This document shows positions 1-10,394 of a stretch of 64,000 nt of DNA, one piece after another. Positions within the stretch are counted from its first letter, which is position 1. Every line of letters begins with the position of its first letter. The position numbers were made by a program, and so were the translations under genes. The notes below the pieces were generated by a model. It saw only the letters and a program-made list of their open reading frames with translations, had not been told where the DNA came from and did not search any database. The stretch is from Hirudinaria manillensis (Eukaryota > Annelida > Clitellata > Hirudinida > Hirudinidae): NCBI GenBank assembly GCA_034509925.1, contig CM067537.1:8866001-8930000 (forward strand). Reading direction: 5' to 3'.

Positions 1-536
1 ACGATACAAGCCTGCGTATACAACGATTTTACATAAGTTACTTTCTGATTACAAATGCTTCCTACTCTAGCAAATAGCAGAGGTAAGAGTCCAAATATGG
101 CATTATTTCTCAGTCGACGGGATTTTCCTTTTGAAGGGACGCACGTCATCCTAGCACGTCATGTCATGTCATGTCTTGATGCATTTTAAGTTCAAGATGT
201 CATTCATGCAATGATTTCATGCTATCTGTTTTGTTTCTGTGGATGATAATTTAAGGTTTTTTTTTATTAAATTTAGTTTTATTTTTATTTAGTCTTTTTT
301 TGTTTTTGTCGTCTGCTTCCTGCCTCGTGGTATTTATGAGTCTTTGAGTTGTAAGTCATTTCTTTCAATGACGTTAATTTAAATTGAACGTCTTCGTCTT
401 CAATCATGACTCGTTGCTGCATGCGTTGTGAGTCATTACCATGTCATCATGACGTCATTACAATAACCACGCCAATCAATATCGTCGTCGTCATCATCAC
501 CACAACCATCATCGTCGTCATCCTCTCTGCATCCAG
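1..536. other. Intron/intergenic AT-rich sequence before the sorting nexin exon
   Basis: No coding exon is recognisable here. The stretch is AT-rich with short poly-T runs, a small tandem of catgt pentamers near 160-175 and GTC/ATC trinucleotide runs near 480-525. It ends in a pyrimidine-rich tract and CAG that forms the acceptor of the exon starting at 537, so at least its right part is intron. Confidence 0.6.
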
Positions 537-1103
537 TTGAACAAGCAGTTGGAGGTCCTCAACGACAAGCTGACCTGCGCCAATGCCGACCTCCGAGCGG
601 ATCTCGAGAGGTGGAATAGGAGCAAAAGGAGGGACTTCAGGAAGATCTTTTCCAGCATGGCCGACAGGCAGATCCGATGCTACCAGCTGGTTGGTTGGTT
701 GATTGATTGATTGATTGGTCTGTCAATCGACATTTGTATGTATGTATGTGTGTTTGTTGTTTTGGTACGATTAGGAATTATTTAAATTATATTATTATTA
801 TATACATATTATATATATTATATTATTCAAATTCTTTACCACCAGCTCTGAGTCGATGAGCCAGTGAAAGGAATCATTCACTCTTTAATAAACGATTCAT
901 TAATATTAATCATATCCAATAAATTCTACAATAAAGTCCAATTAATTATTATTCATTGTCGGTTGCCGATCTTGCAGAGCTTAGTTGCTTGGGAGGAGGC
1001 CATACCAAAGATCAAAAAAGCCATCAAGTCGGCAGAGGAGAGCAGGCCGCCCAATGGCAGTGCTGACGGCAGCAACGCTTCCTCCAATGCCAAGTCTCCA
1101 TGA
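537..1103 (+). CDS. Sorting nexin, SNX7/SNX30-like, 3' terminal exons (partial)
   Basis: Two exons join in phase 0: 537-689 and 978-1103, with acceptors ending CAG and a donor GTTGGT. They encode about 92 C-terminal residues and end in TGA at 1101-1103. The helical segment has the hallmarks of the end of a sorting-nexin BAR domain: a run like ADLRADLERWNRSKRRDF, then SMADRQIRCYQ, then LVAWEEAIP. SNX-BAR proteins bind phosphoinositides through a PX domain and bend endosomal membranes. The SNX7/SNX30 group is associated with endosome recycling and autophagy trafficking. The PX domain and most of the BAR domain must lie upstream of the window. After the helix the protein finishes with a low-complexity Ser/Asn-rich tail of about 25 residues. 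SNX7 versus SNX30 versus SNX4 cannot be settled from this fragment. Confidence 0.75.
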
Positions 1104-2037
1104 GGCTATCGGTGACATCATTCCGGAATGAATTATGCTAATGAACGAATAATTAATCGGTTTATTTTTTTATATTCGTTTTATTAATTGCTGTCCGTAG
1201 TTGTTGTTGTTGTTGTTGTTTTAGAACATCTCTTATTGGAATAGATTTCATTAATATTGAAGAGATTTTTTGTATTGTTAAAGAAATTTGGTTTGTGTTT
1301 TTATTTTTCTTGTTGAATATGCATTGGCTACCTGGAACAACCAGTCAGGTCACCACCACCACCTTGACCCCATTTTGGGTCATCATCATCATCATCAACA
1401 ACACCTGCCACCTATGCATCCTGTGAACCCTATGATGGTTTATAAGAGGCTACGTCTGCTGTGAAATTCCTTGACATTTACTTTCTATCGTTAATATTTC
1501 TACCTAATTAAGTAATAATTAATTAATTAATTAATTTTATTAGTTCTGATTAGGTCAATTTATTTCGACTTAAATTGCTGAGTTTGTGTGTGTGTGTGCA
1601 TCGTTGTCGCTTCCGTGTTTCCATGGAGATTATCGTCGTCGTTGTTGTTGTTGTTGATGTTGTCGTTTAGGGGTCTTCTTAAATCTCCACCTCTTTTTTT
1701 TTTACTTACCTTCCTTTCTGCATATCCGTAATAATCTGTAACAGCAAGCTTTATGTGTCTGCGTAGGTTTTGGATGTCTTGATTAATTAACTATTTATTA
1801 TTTATTAACTATTTATTTATTTACTCATAAATAATGATATTTATTTATAATTTTAATTTGAATAATTATATTTATTTATAATTAGTATTGAAATTTGAAA
1901 TGTTAAAGCTAAAAACTAATTTAATAATTTCATTAGTAAAGAAGTCGTTGTTCCAACACTGCTTCCCTGATGATAACTGGCTATTCAAAATGAATATAAC
2001 GTTGACATTTTTGGACCTTTGATTGTAGGGATTGGAG

Positions 2038-2073
<36 letters not shown>
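2038..2073. repeat. GATT tetranucleotide array
   Basis: About nine GATT units run without interruption and then decay into GATC/GAGC variants. Confidence 0.9.
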
Positions 2074-2265
2074 CGAGCGAATGAGTGGCAAATCGATCAG
2101 CTGACGGGTAAAAAATTCTATCTACGTTATAACGAGCTACGTATAGTGTCTCAGAATTATGGCGTGTTCCGGCGTAATTAATCAAGGTGTTCCGCATGGG
2201 CAGGTGAATTGGGTGACCTAATGCTGACGTTTACAACGAGACGCCGTATTCTCGTTGCTGCGCAG

Positions 2266-2296
<31 letters not shown>

Positions 2297-2368
2297 CTGA
2301 CTGATTGACTGACTGATTGACTGACTGATTGACTGACTGATTGACTGATTGATTGATTGATTGATTGA
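2266..2368. repeat. GATT/GACT compound tetranucleotide array
   Basis: GATT units flank a central block in which GATT alternates with GACT in a regular 12-base higher-order pattern (GATT GACT GACT). The ordered alternation suggests amplification of a mutated unit. Confidence 0.85.
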
Positions 2369-2851
2369 TGGTCGGGAAATCGAGGGGGGTGGACAGGTTT
2401 ACAACGATTATGGTAGCAGCGACTGTGGCGGTCTTGATAAAGTCAACTGTTGACCGGAGCTATTGAGTGTCAACGAAGCCACCCAATCTGCAACATCTGC
2501 GAGATGTTTTTTCTTTAACTGTAATAAATGTTTTTTAAAAGCAATTGTAAAATAATTGTTCTATAAATAAAGAAGATTTGCTTTTGTTAAGATGTCTTTC
2601 GACGAACTCCAGAAAATTCTGACTGCCTGCTTCGGATCCCCAGCCCTGCTCGGTCACGTGACGTCGGAAATCAGTGACGTCACGGTCACGTGAATAATTA
2701 ACCAATCAGATGCAAGTGTCAGCTTCCATGCCAAATCGCCGGCAATGACGATGACTTATTGCATTATGAAATAGCTCGGTGACACCGGCCAATCAATTCT
2801 GACGAGGTTTAAGATGACGATGATGACGGCGATGAGGATGATGATGATGAT

Positions 2852-2856
<5 letters not shown>

Positions 2857-2946
<90 letters not shown>
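2857..2946. repeat. TAA trinucleotide array, 30 units
   Basis: A perfect TAA array of about 90 bp, directly preceded by a GAT/ATG trinucleotide run. Open frames through it (poly-Leu on the minus strand) are artefacts. Confidence 0.95.
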
Positions 2947-3113
2947 GGATTTATGGAGGCGAAAGTCATGCCTTGGTGGCTGAGTGAGTGAATGCGGAAG
3001 CAAAGTAGTCTTATCAGTGACTTAGTTTTGTGCTAACTTATTATCTTATTATTTGTTAGTTTGTTTTATTATAACAAACATTTATAAGTTAACATTTTAA
3101 CGATGGTGATGGT

Positions 3114-3155
3114 AATTATTATTATTATTATTATTGTTGTTGTTGTTGTTGTTGT
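3114..3155. repeat. ATT then GTT trinucleotide run
   Basis: An ATT run changes to GTT repeats midway, a compound microsatellite. Confidence 0.85.
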
Positions 3156-4823
3156 CAGTGTTGTTGATTGCAATAATATTACTTAATCATCACGCAAATG
3201 GTTCTACTTATAAACACTTTGAAACTCTTTATCCTGATTGGAGGGTGGCTTGTTAATTATTTATAACCACCCAATACCAAGGCGTGTCGAAGTCGGTGCT
3301 CGGCTTCCCATTGGTCAATTTGATAGCATTTATGATACAATCCAACGCGAGTTATTGGATTTGTTAAAATGTATTTATGTAATTGTTTTGTCGGTTTAAA
3401 AATAACCTGGTGATTTAAAAGTTAGTAATTTTCTTGTTTTAAATATATCTGGCTTATAGTCGAAGATTCCCGCTCAAATGACATTTTAAATGTTAAATAT
3501 ACACTTTAAATGATGCAAAACATTATTAAATAAACAATGTGATAAATTGTTTAGTTAAGAATTCACTTTTAAACTCTTGAATTTATTTCTCGACTTCATG
3601 GTGTTGGCTGCCATTCTCTTTGCGTCAGTTGTTTATAATGGATTATAAAATCATTAATATATTTATTTATAAAATATTTTATTTCAGTTATTTTTAATTT
3701 TAATTGGGGAAAATTACCAAATAATATTTAGATTCGGCAAGCACATCATTGCATTTTATACTCATTAATTTTCTATTTTATGCTGTAAAATAATTTTGTA
3801 AATTATGTTCGAAAGCTTTATAAATTACGATAATATACTTTATCTGCTATTTTATTTATTGGACTTATTGTGGAGTTCCCGAATCTTGCTGGTTTCACTT
3901 CTTATCAGTGATTTGTTGACTTCTTGACTCGATTTAACCACGAATTTATTACGAGATCCTCATGCACCGCTGGCCTAATAAATTATGCATGAATTAATTA
4001 TTCATTTTAAAGAAATATTCGGAAAATCAAGTAAAACAGGCTTTTATTCTTTACAAGTCCATGAATGGCACAATAAGTCAGGAAATAGTAAGATATCATC
4101 AGACGTAATTACGACGATAGATAATATTAGACGACATCAAGTGGTATTGGACGACACCAGAATGAATTAGACGACATCTCCTCTAAGAACCACCAATGCG
4201 GAGAGGGGAATATAATTATAACCGAATAATCTATCGCATCATGAAATCAATCAATAAACAACATCATTGAATAATAAATTAGCATTTATAATGTCATGTT
4301 GTTGTGGTGGTATAAAGGCATCATAAATTCACGAATCCACTTGATAAAAAGGGGTCGTGTCAAATTCCCCTCAAGTATTGAATTGACTTTGAGTTGCTCG
4401 AGAACAACATCTCGATACTCAACAGTGCTGCGGATTTAAAACCGATTGTAAATAAAAGTTATTTACAATTACTTAATGACGAGGACCTCCGGGTATGATC
4501 ATATCATGATCATAAAACGGAGAGGGCGGAGCCAATCTAATTTGCATATCTAATCTTCCTCTGATTTGTCGAGACTTGAAATGAGATCGCGTTAATTTAT
4601 TCAGGCAACTATTTTGACTAACAAATAAAATAAAATTTGATTATTACATTGTACAGTGAGACCCAAATGGTAAAGCTGAGCAACATAACATGGGCTGCCT
4701 GTTTTCCCTCATTACCATCGTCGTCGTCGTCATCACCGCATTCATCATTGATGACTTTGACATCCTTACCTCGCGCTTGGACTAATCATAATAAACTTTA
4801 TTAAAAAATGAATATTATATTTT

Positions 4824-4856
<33 letters not shown>

Positions 4857-4909
4857 TTAATAATTTGCAATTACAATAATTTTGATTTGCTTTTTTTTTT
4901 AATTTGCAG

Positions 4910-6547
4910 CAAAACAAGTTCATGAATTCAGACGAGGAACTACTATTCGTAGACGTCGAAGGATCCGACGATGACGAAGGTCTACGTACGAGTTCACACC
5001 CAGTAGGTTGTGGTCCGCCGGAAGACGAAATCGAAATCTGTGACTGGGAAGAACAGCCTCATACCTTTTCGCATACTCCAGGAAATTCCATTTCACAGCC
5101 CGGAAAATCCCAGCTCCCCGTCCTCATCAATCCTTTCGACGTGCGCCATCATCACTATCAGGAATATTTACGATTGAGAAGGGAGTTGTTATTAAGGTCG
5201 GATTGCTCTTTAATGTCGTGTGCCAAGTGCTGGTGTCATCCGCCATTGGTAACCACTCTTCCATTCTTGCCTGTAGTCTCAATTCAGCCATTGCCTCCTC
5301 TGCAATCTCTTAACTGTCTACCGCAGAGGTGGCCAGCCCACGTGACGCCAACCGGCGACCAATCAGCGCCCGTCTGCTTTCCGGAACGTGGCGCCGATGG
5401 CGGGACTTGGAGTAAGAGCTTCGAGGAGAGGTTGGCTGGTCGTACTTGTAAGCATTTGTGTTGCTATGGAAACGGTTCAGATCATCTTCATCACATTCGT
5501 CATCACTGTCATCATCATCAACAACAGCAACAACAACAACGACAACAACAACATCAGCCACAACAACAACCACTGGGAGAAATCCAGAAGATTCTGCATG
5601 ACCTGCCGAGAAAATTGGAAACCACTTCGACTTTTTATAAAAACATCGCCAGATGGCAGAAGGCCGGACTCGCGTTCGACGATTCGTACCACGAACGCCG
5701 TCGCCTCCGTCGAAGCGACAGCAGCAACAGCAGCGACGACATGTGCGATTCTTGTTGCCATGGGGACGAGGAGAAGATTCTCGATCTCCAAGAAACGACT
5801 CTATCCCAATCCGGTAAAAAACTGTACGACGACGGTCTAGTCGTTTCCCTTCTAAAATCCTCATCTGCATCTTCCCCGCCATTGCAAGTGTCGGCCTATT
5901 TGTCTTCTTCTTCTTCTGATTCAACAAGCGAATCTCCATTGGCAGTGATAAGCTCCAACATAAACAATGGAAAATGGTTCTCGAATTCGCACTGTGTCAC
6001 AGTTTCGTCATCGTCGTCATCCTCATTTAATCTCACCAACATCGCACGTCATCGCCAATCACCGGCTACAAGCACGTCTGGGGACAATCGAATCTCGGTT
6101 ATCAAGAAATCGCATCTTCTACGTCGAGAGGAGAATTCCCAAAGACGCCATCATCCGTATATCAACGATCCACCAAAACAACAACAGAAAGAACAGGAGA
6201 AGCAGCATGGGCCATCGCAATTATTCTCGGGCAGCGTTCCTTCTAGTAGCGTTGGTATTTCTCCTCGACAGCCTGTATGTTCGATTTGCAAGAGATCCTT
6301 CAGTAGCTCGAGCGCCCTTCAAATTCATCAGAGAACTCACTCGGGCATTAAACCGTTTTCTTGCAACGCCTGTGGCAAATCTTTCAGCACCAAGGGCAAC
6401 CTTAAAGTGCATCTTTCGGCTGTTCACAAACCAGACGCAGGCCAATCTCGACGCGGCCAGAGACTATCTCTGAGTCCCGAAAGATTGAGGAGAATTCTAG
6501 ACATGTTTTGTAAAAATAAGTGCGGTCCGAGAAATTTGTTCAAATAG
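4910..6547 (+). CDS. Spalt-like (SALL-type) C2H2 zinc-finger protein, large 3' exon
   Basis: A long open exon begins after the acceptor at 4908-4909 and ends at TAG 6545-6547. The first in-frame ATG is at 4922 (541 residues), but the acceptor suggests the true start is in an upstream exon. The N-terminal region is acidic ([17 protein letters not shown]), followed by a His run and a Gln-rich block (about 5485-5570), then Ser-rich sequence. Two adjacent C2H2 fingers lie at about 6278-6345 and 6362-6430. They carry [15 protein letters not shown] and [10 protein letters not shown], which match the paired fingers of Spalt/SALL transcription factors, especially the last pair. Downstream, SRRGQRLS resembles the RRGRxL stretch that follows that pair in SALL proteins. 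It is probably a nuclear DNA-binding repressor. Only one finger pair is visible, where SALL proteins usually have several, so this is either a divergent paralogue or the 3' part of one. Confidence 0.75.
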   Translation, partial: QNKFMNSDEELLFVDVEGSDDDEGLRTSSHPVGCGPPEDEIEICDWEEQPHTFSHTPGNSISQPGKSQLPVLINPFDVRHHHYQEYLRLRRELLLRSDCSLMSCAKCWCHPPLVTTLPFLPVVSIQPLPPLQSLNCLPQRWPAHVTPTGDQSAPVCFPERGADGGTWSKSFEERLAGRTCKHLCCYGNGSDHLHHIRHHCHHHQQQQQQQRQQQHQPQQQPLGEIQKILHDLPRKLETTSTFYKNIARWQKAGLAFDDSYHERRRLRRSDSSNSSDDMCDSCCHGDEEKILDLQETTLSQSGKKLYDDGLVVSLLKSSSASSPPLQVSAYLSSSSSDSTSESPLAVISSNINNGKWFSNSHCVTVSSSSSSSFNLTNIARHRQSPATSTSGDNRISVIKKSHLLRREENSQRRHHPYINDPPKQQQKEQEKQHGPSQLFSGSVPSSSVGISPRQPVCSICKRSFSSSSALQIHQRTHSGIKPFSCNACGKSFSTKGNLKVHLSAVHKPDAGQSRRGQRLSLSPERLRRILDMFCKNKCGPRNLFK

Positions 6548-9107
6548 AATAATTATAGTCCACAAAAATATTAGCTTTAAATTTTATCCGGTTGATTTCA
6601 ATTAATTGTTACACTAAAAACTTTGATAAACAGCTTTTGATACAATTTCAAATTTGTTGAGCATGCGACTGAGGTTAACTTTTAAACGAGTGAGTTTCTC
6701 TTCACGTCGTCCGGAGCGCGGTTGTTTTGTTTTGGCCTCGGCGAATGCTCGTTAATCTCTAAATAAATTCTTCCTCAACGGAAGAAAAATCGGATGAACT
6801 CATGTTTTATCGATTCGAGAACAGTTTATTCATGATGGAAACGAAATTTCGACATTAATGTATGCGCCGCTAATCTATGAGTTTCAAGTTCAAAAAAAGA
6901 AAAAAACCTAGGAAACACCATCGTTCGAACATCAACTGCTAATATCGCATTTCAAGACAACTAAAACGACTCGAACATCGACGGGGATTTTAGATTTTCA
7001 AAATATGAAGTGTTAAAATCGTGACGAAGTGATTAAAGATTGAAACGTCGTTTGTAACCGCGTGTGTAGTCGAAGACTTTGAAAACTCCACGGATCAGAA
7101 ATAGACAACCATTCAGTTTGAAGTCAACTAAAACAGCATTTCTGGATCTGGAATTCGGAAAATTATTAAAAAAAAAAAACAAACAAACAGACTGATGGAT
7201 ATTAAACGATTCTAAAACGTTTCTAAGACGATTCTAAGTTGTCAACACAATCGAAAGGTGAGTTAAATTCAAATGCTTCGCTGCAGATTTGAGACAGGTT
7301 AAAAACGAACAACCAAACGTATCAAGTGTCGACTAGCAGACGACGTTCTTGCAGAAATTGGAATGTTGATACATAATTCAGATGAAACAAAATCGTCGAC
7401 TGAAAATTTACATAATATTCATCATAAGTGAGAACGTGAATGATTTGAAACAACAAAACATCGTCTGTTGTTCTCAAAACTGCAGATGAATAGTTTCGAA
7501 AGGAAATTCTGCAGTGGGAAATCACAAACTTTTATGTCAGCATCTCACGGAAGATTTGAGGAGTCGTTGCAAGATTTGTAGAAGTGCAATTTCGAAAAAA
7601 TAAGGTTGAAGTTATAAGCCATTTATAAGCAACGATAATTCATGACCTTGAATGAAATTAAGGCATTTGTATGTAAGATTTGAATGCAAATATTGAGCCA
7701 GATCGTTTTGTTTTGACTAGCCTGACGAACATAGCTTAGAACGCCATTTAACTTCTGGGTTAAGTAGTGCGCCATCGAAATCAGCGCCAGACTTGAGAGC
7801 TGGAATCGATTTCTCGGGGCATATCAAAGCTTCTGTAGGTTTGCTTTTGGTCAGGTTACGCCAAAGTATCGCAATCGACAAATCCACAACACCACAATGG
7901 AGTACAAGGAAGGACTCACAATAAATAAAATCGTCCTAGAATTACGGCCATCGGAGGATTAACCGGACCAAGACGAGCCGGAGATATGAAGGTTCGGGAC
8001 ATTCTCGAGATAATAATCGAAGAAAGAGCCAGAAGATTTGGATCTCTTGAGATGAACTTGATAACGAGATGGATGAGTCGCCACGGAATGATCCGAAATG
8101 GAAAGCCGACTTCTGGCACGAAGCACCTCTTCCTGTGGGCCGAACAATGGTAAAAAGTGGATAAAGCGTGTGAGGAATGGCATCAAGCGGCCGTCATACG
8201 CTCGCCGAAATCCAATTTTAAACGACAAAAAAAGTCACATGTCAAGAGGGGAAAATTTAAAGTTAGCGAGTGAAATTTCCAAAAGAAATGGAATTTTCCC
8301 ATTTTAGCAGCACTCCCTTTTTGTCTTTTTTTTTTAAAGTTTGCGTCTCAAAACCAATCTGCAAATTGATTCTAGAGCCAAAAGCCGGATTAGAAATCGC
8401 GCCAAACGAGACGTACGACGATGGTGTAATGGAAGAAAATCCATGTTCGAAATTCGAGAACGACCCTCTTGGGTAAAATGGCGCACGAACGAATTCCCTC
8501 TACTAGGTCGAGAAAGAAAAAAACGTTCCTAAAGACAAAAAAAAAGAAAATTCAAAGTCCGATATTTAATTCGCACAGACAATTAAAACGAGATATCCAT
8601 CCCAGTCGTCTCCTCGATGTGAGATTTATTCTTTGATCGAAATAAAGTTAATGGGGTATCATTGTTGCTTTGTTAATCTTCGATGTTGTTATTTGCCGTG
8701 TGTTATGTACAGACACGAAAGGCCTAGCCGTGTCTCTCCCATCCCTGTGATTTCGGGTGTACTTGCTCTATTTGGGCACTGGTTGGTTGGTTGGTTGGTT
8801 TGGTTGGGTATGGTTGAAGGATCGTTTGGTCGTTCGCGAGCTGCCAAAGCGCCGAACGAAGAGGTGAAATACTGGTTGTCGTAGCTCTCAAAAAATATCA
8901 CGACTCTCGCTGCAGACGATAAATATTTCTTGTAGATGATAAGTTGGATAATTTATTTAGAATTTTTTGTATTGCTAGGATTTAGGGATTAATTATAAAT
9001 CAAGCGCTTAAAATAAATTCATTTCGTTTATGAGCCAAATTCGTCAAATGAATGGGTGTCTTTCCGATTTGTTACCGTCACTGCTCCGTTTTGGTAGTCC
9101 TAGTCGT
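6548..9107. other. Spacer between zinc-finger gene and innexin
   Basis: No convincing exon. The segment is less repetitive than its surroundings and contains only short random open frames. It probably holds the 3' UTR of the zinc-finger gene (an AATAAA-containing run lies near 6758) and that of the innexin. A short GGTT run is at about 8780-8800. Confidence 0.5.
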
Positions 9108-10394
9108 TTAGACCACCTCCAGACGTCCCCCGTTGGCTCTGTTCTTTACAATATTCTTCCTGCCCGGTTTCTCGGCCAGCGTGCGACGCTCGGGACTGTA
9201 GTTGTTCCACAGGCCGCAAAGTACTTCCCCGGCCACCACCTCACCCATGTTCATGCCGATGAGTCGAACGATGAACATGCCGTCTCTGCGAAGGTAGTTC
9301 TCGGCAAACTTGGCCAGCGTCCCGGCCTCTCTGGGAGCAGCGTCCATGACTCGTATCTGCTTCCTGACGTATTGGACGTGTCCCGGCCAGTAAAGAGAGC
9401 GGAAGAGCCATCGGAGGAAGTTAATGGCCGTGGCGAAGGCCAAGAAGACGAACCAAAACCATAAAAAGGTGAATAGCTTCTCGTTGAAGAGATTGATGGT
9501 CAGAGCGCACTGCAAGACGTAGCTGTGGACTCTGTTGTTGCTCCTCAGCTCGAACTCGCAGAGGGTCACTCTGGGGAACCGGTCCGGGTAGCCCCAGTCC
9601 TGGCCTTTGGCCAGCCTCTCGATAATGTGCACGCCGTACATGTGGTAGTCGATTTTTAGGAAAGCATCCAAGAGGAATAGCTGGCCGACAGCGTTGGCGA
9701 CGTATAAGATTTTGATCATCATGTAGCACGAAATTAGATAATTGCCGTACAGCTTGCCTCCTATTAGGCAGCAGGCTTTGGCAATGAAATGCTTGATCCT
9801 TACGACGCAGCCAGTCCTGTACTCCCTCTGAGCCAAGAGGTAGCGGTCCATCTGGTTGACCACGTAGCGGATGGCCTTCTCTCTGATTTCCAGATAGGAA
9901 GCTTGACTGCACACCCTGGCTGCGTCCATCACAGCGGTCATGTTGACGCCGGAACGACGGTTCAAGAACCGCCAGAAGAGGCACGGTATGAACGACAACA
10001 GTCCCTGAAATATGAGTATCAATGGTACCCACTGGTAGTAGCTGATCATGGCTGGTCTGTGGTTGATATCGTCGCCGGCGCGATGGTTGTGATGATGGTT
10101 CTGATCTCGAGAATAAGACTGGAGTTTGTCCTGAGGGACGGGGTCGTCTATCGGTAGGAAGTAGGTATTGCTGACCCAGCAGATGGCATCGGCGTAATCC
10201 CTGTGACTGTCCGTGAACTGGGCTGGACACCAGCAGGTTATTGGCCTGCCGACGAACTGCTTTGTACTGACCAAGAATCCGAAACAGATGAGAATTATGA
10301 CCGTGTACTGTCTCGTCAGTCTATCGACGTAATCATCGTCCATGCGAAACTTAATCTCTCGGATGGTGAGAGCCGATTTGAGCAGACGATCCAT
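9108..10394 (-). CDS. Innexin gap-junction channel protein
   Basis: A complete single-exon frame of 428 residues on the minus strand, starting MDRLLKSA as is typical of innexins. Innexins oligomerise in the plasma membrane to form invertebrate gap junctions and hemichannels. Four membrane segments are visible: about residues 31-48, 118-141, 224-245 and 305-326. The signature YYQWVP lies at 119-124 at the head of the second segment. The first extracellular loop has CWCPAQF and ICWVSNTYF, with cysteines 54, 56 and 72. The second has FPRVTLCEFELR with Cys 279 and LQCALTINLFNEK with Cys 296, the conserved cysteine pair. The length is normal for the family. The intracellular side of the first loop has a short His/Asn cluster near residues 99-105. 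I see no intron. Neighbours are unrelated. Which paralogue it is cannot be told without a tree. Confidence 0.96.
   Translation of the reverse strand: MDRLLKSALTIREIKFRMDDDYVDRLTRQYTVIILICFGFLVSTKQFVGRPITCWCPAQFTDSHRDYADAICWVSNTYFLPIDDPVPQDKLQSYSRDQNHHHNHRAGDDINHRPAMISYYQWVPLILIFQGLLSFIPCLFWRFLNRRSGVNMTAVMDAARVCSQASYLEIREKAIRYVVNQMDRYLLAQREYRTGCVVRIKHFIAKACCLIGGKLYGNYLISCYMMIKILYVANAVGQLFLLDAFLKIDYHMYGVHIIERLAKGQDWGYPDRFPRVTLCEFELRSNNRVHSYVLQCALTINLFNEKLFTFLWFWFVFLAFATAINFLRWLFRSLYWPGHVQYVRKQIRVMDAAPREAGTLAKFAENYLRRDGMFIVRLIGMNMGEVVAGEVLCGLWNNYSPERRTLAEKPGRKNIVKNRANGGRLEVV

Larger units (their letters stand above)
1104..4909. other. Gene-free AT-rich spacer with many simple repeats
   Basis: No exon can be supported in this 3.8 kb between the sorting nexin and the zinc-finger exon. 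It contains GATT/GACT arrays, a long TAA array, GTT/ATT runs and several AT-rich stretches. The right end (4880-4909) is a pyrimidine tract and CAG that acts as the splice acceptor of the zinc-finger exon, so part of the interval is an intron of that gene whose 5' exon I could not find. Confidence 0.55.

Noticed and set aside
5310..5939. 209-residue minus-strand frame in the zinc-finger exon
   Set aside because: Antisense shadow of a Gln/His-rich coding exon, with no family features.
9421..10230. 269-residue minus-strand frame and plus-strand frames inside the innexin
   Set aside because: Shadow frames of the innexin coding sequence in other phases or the antisense strand.
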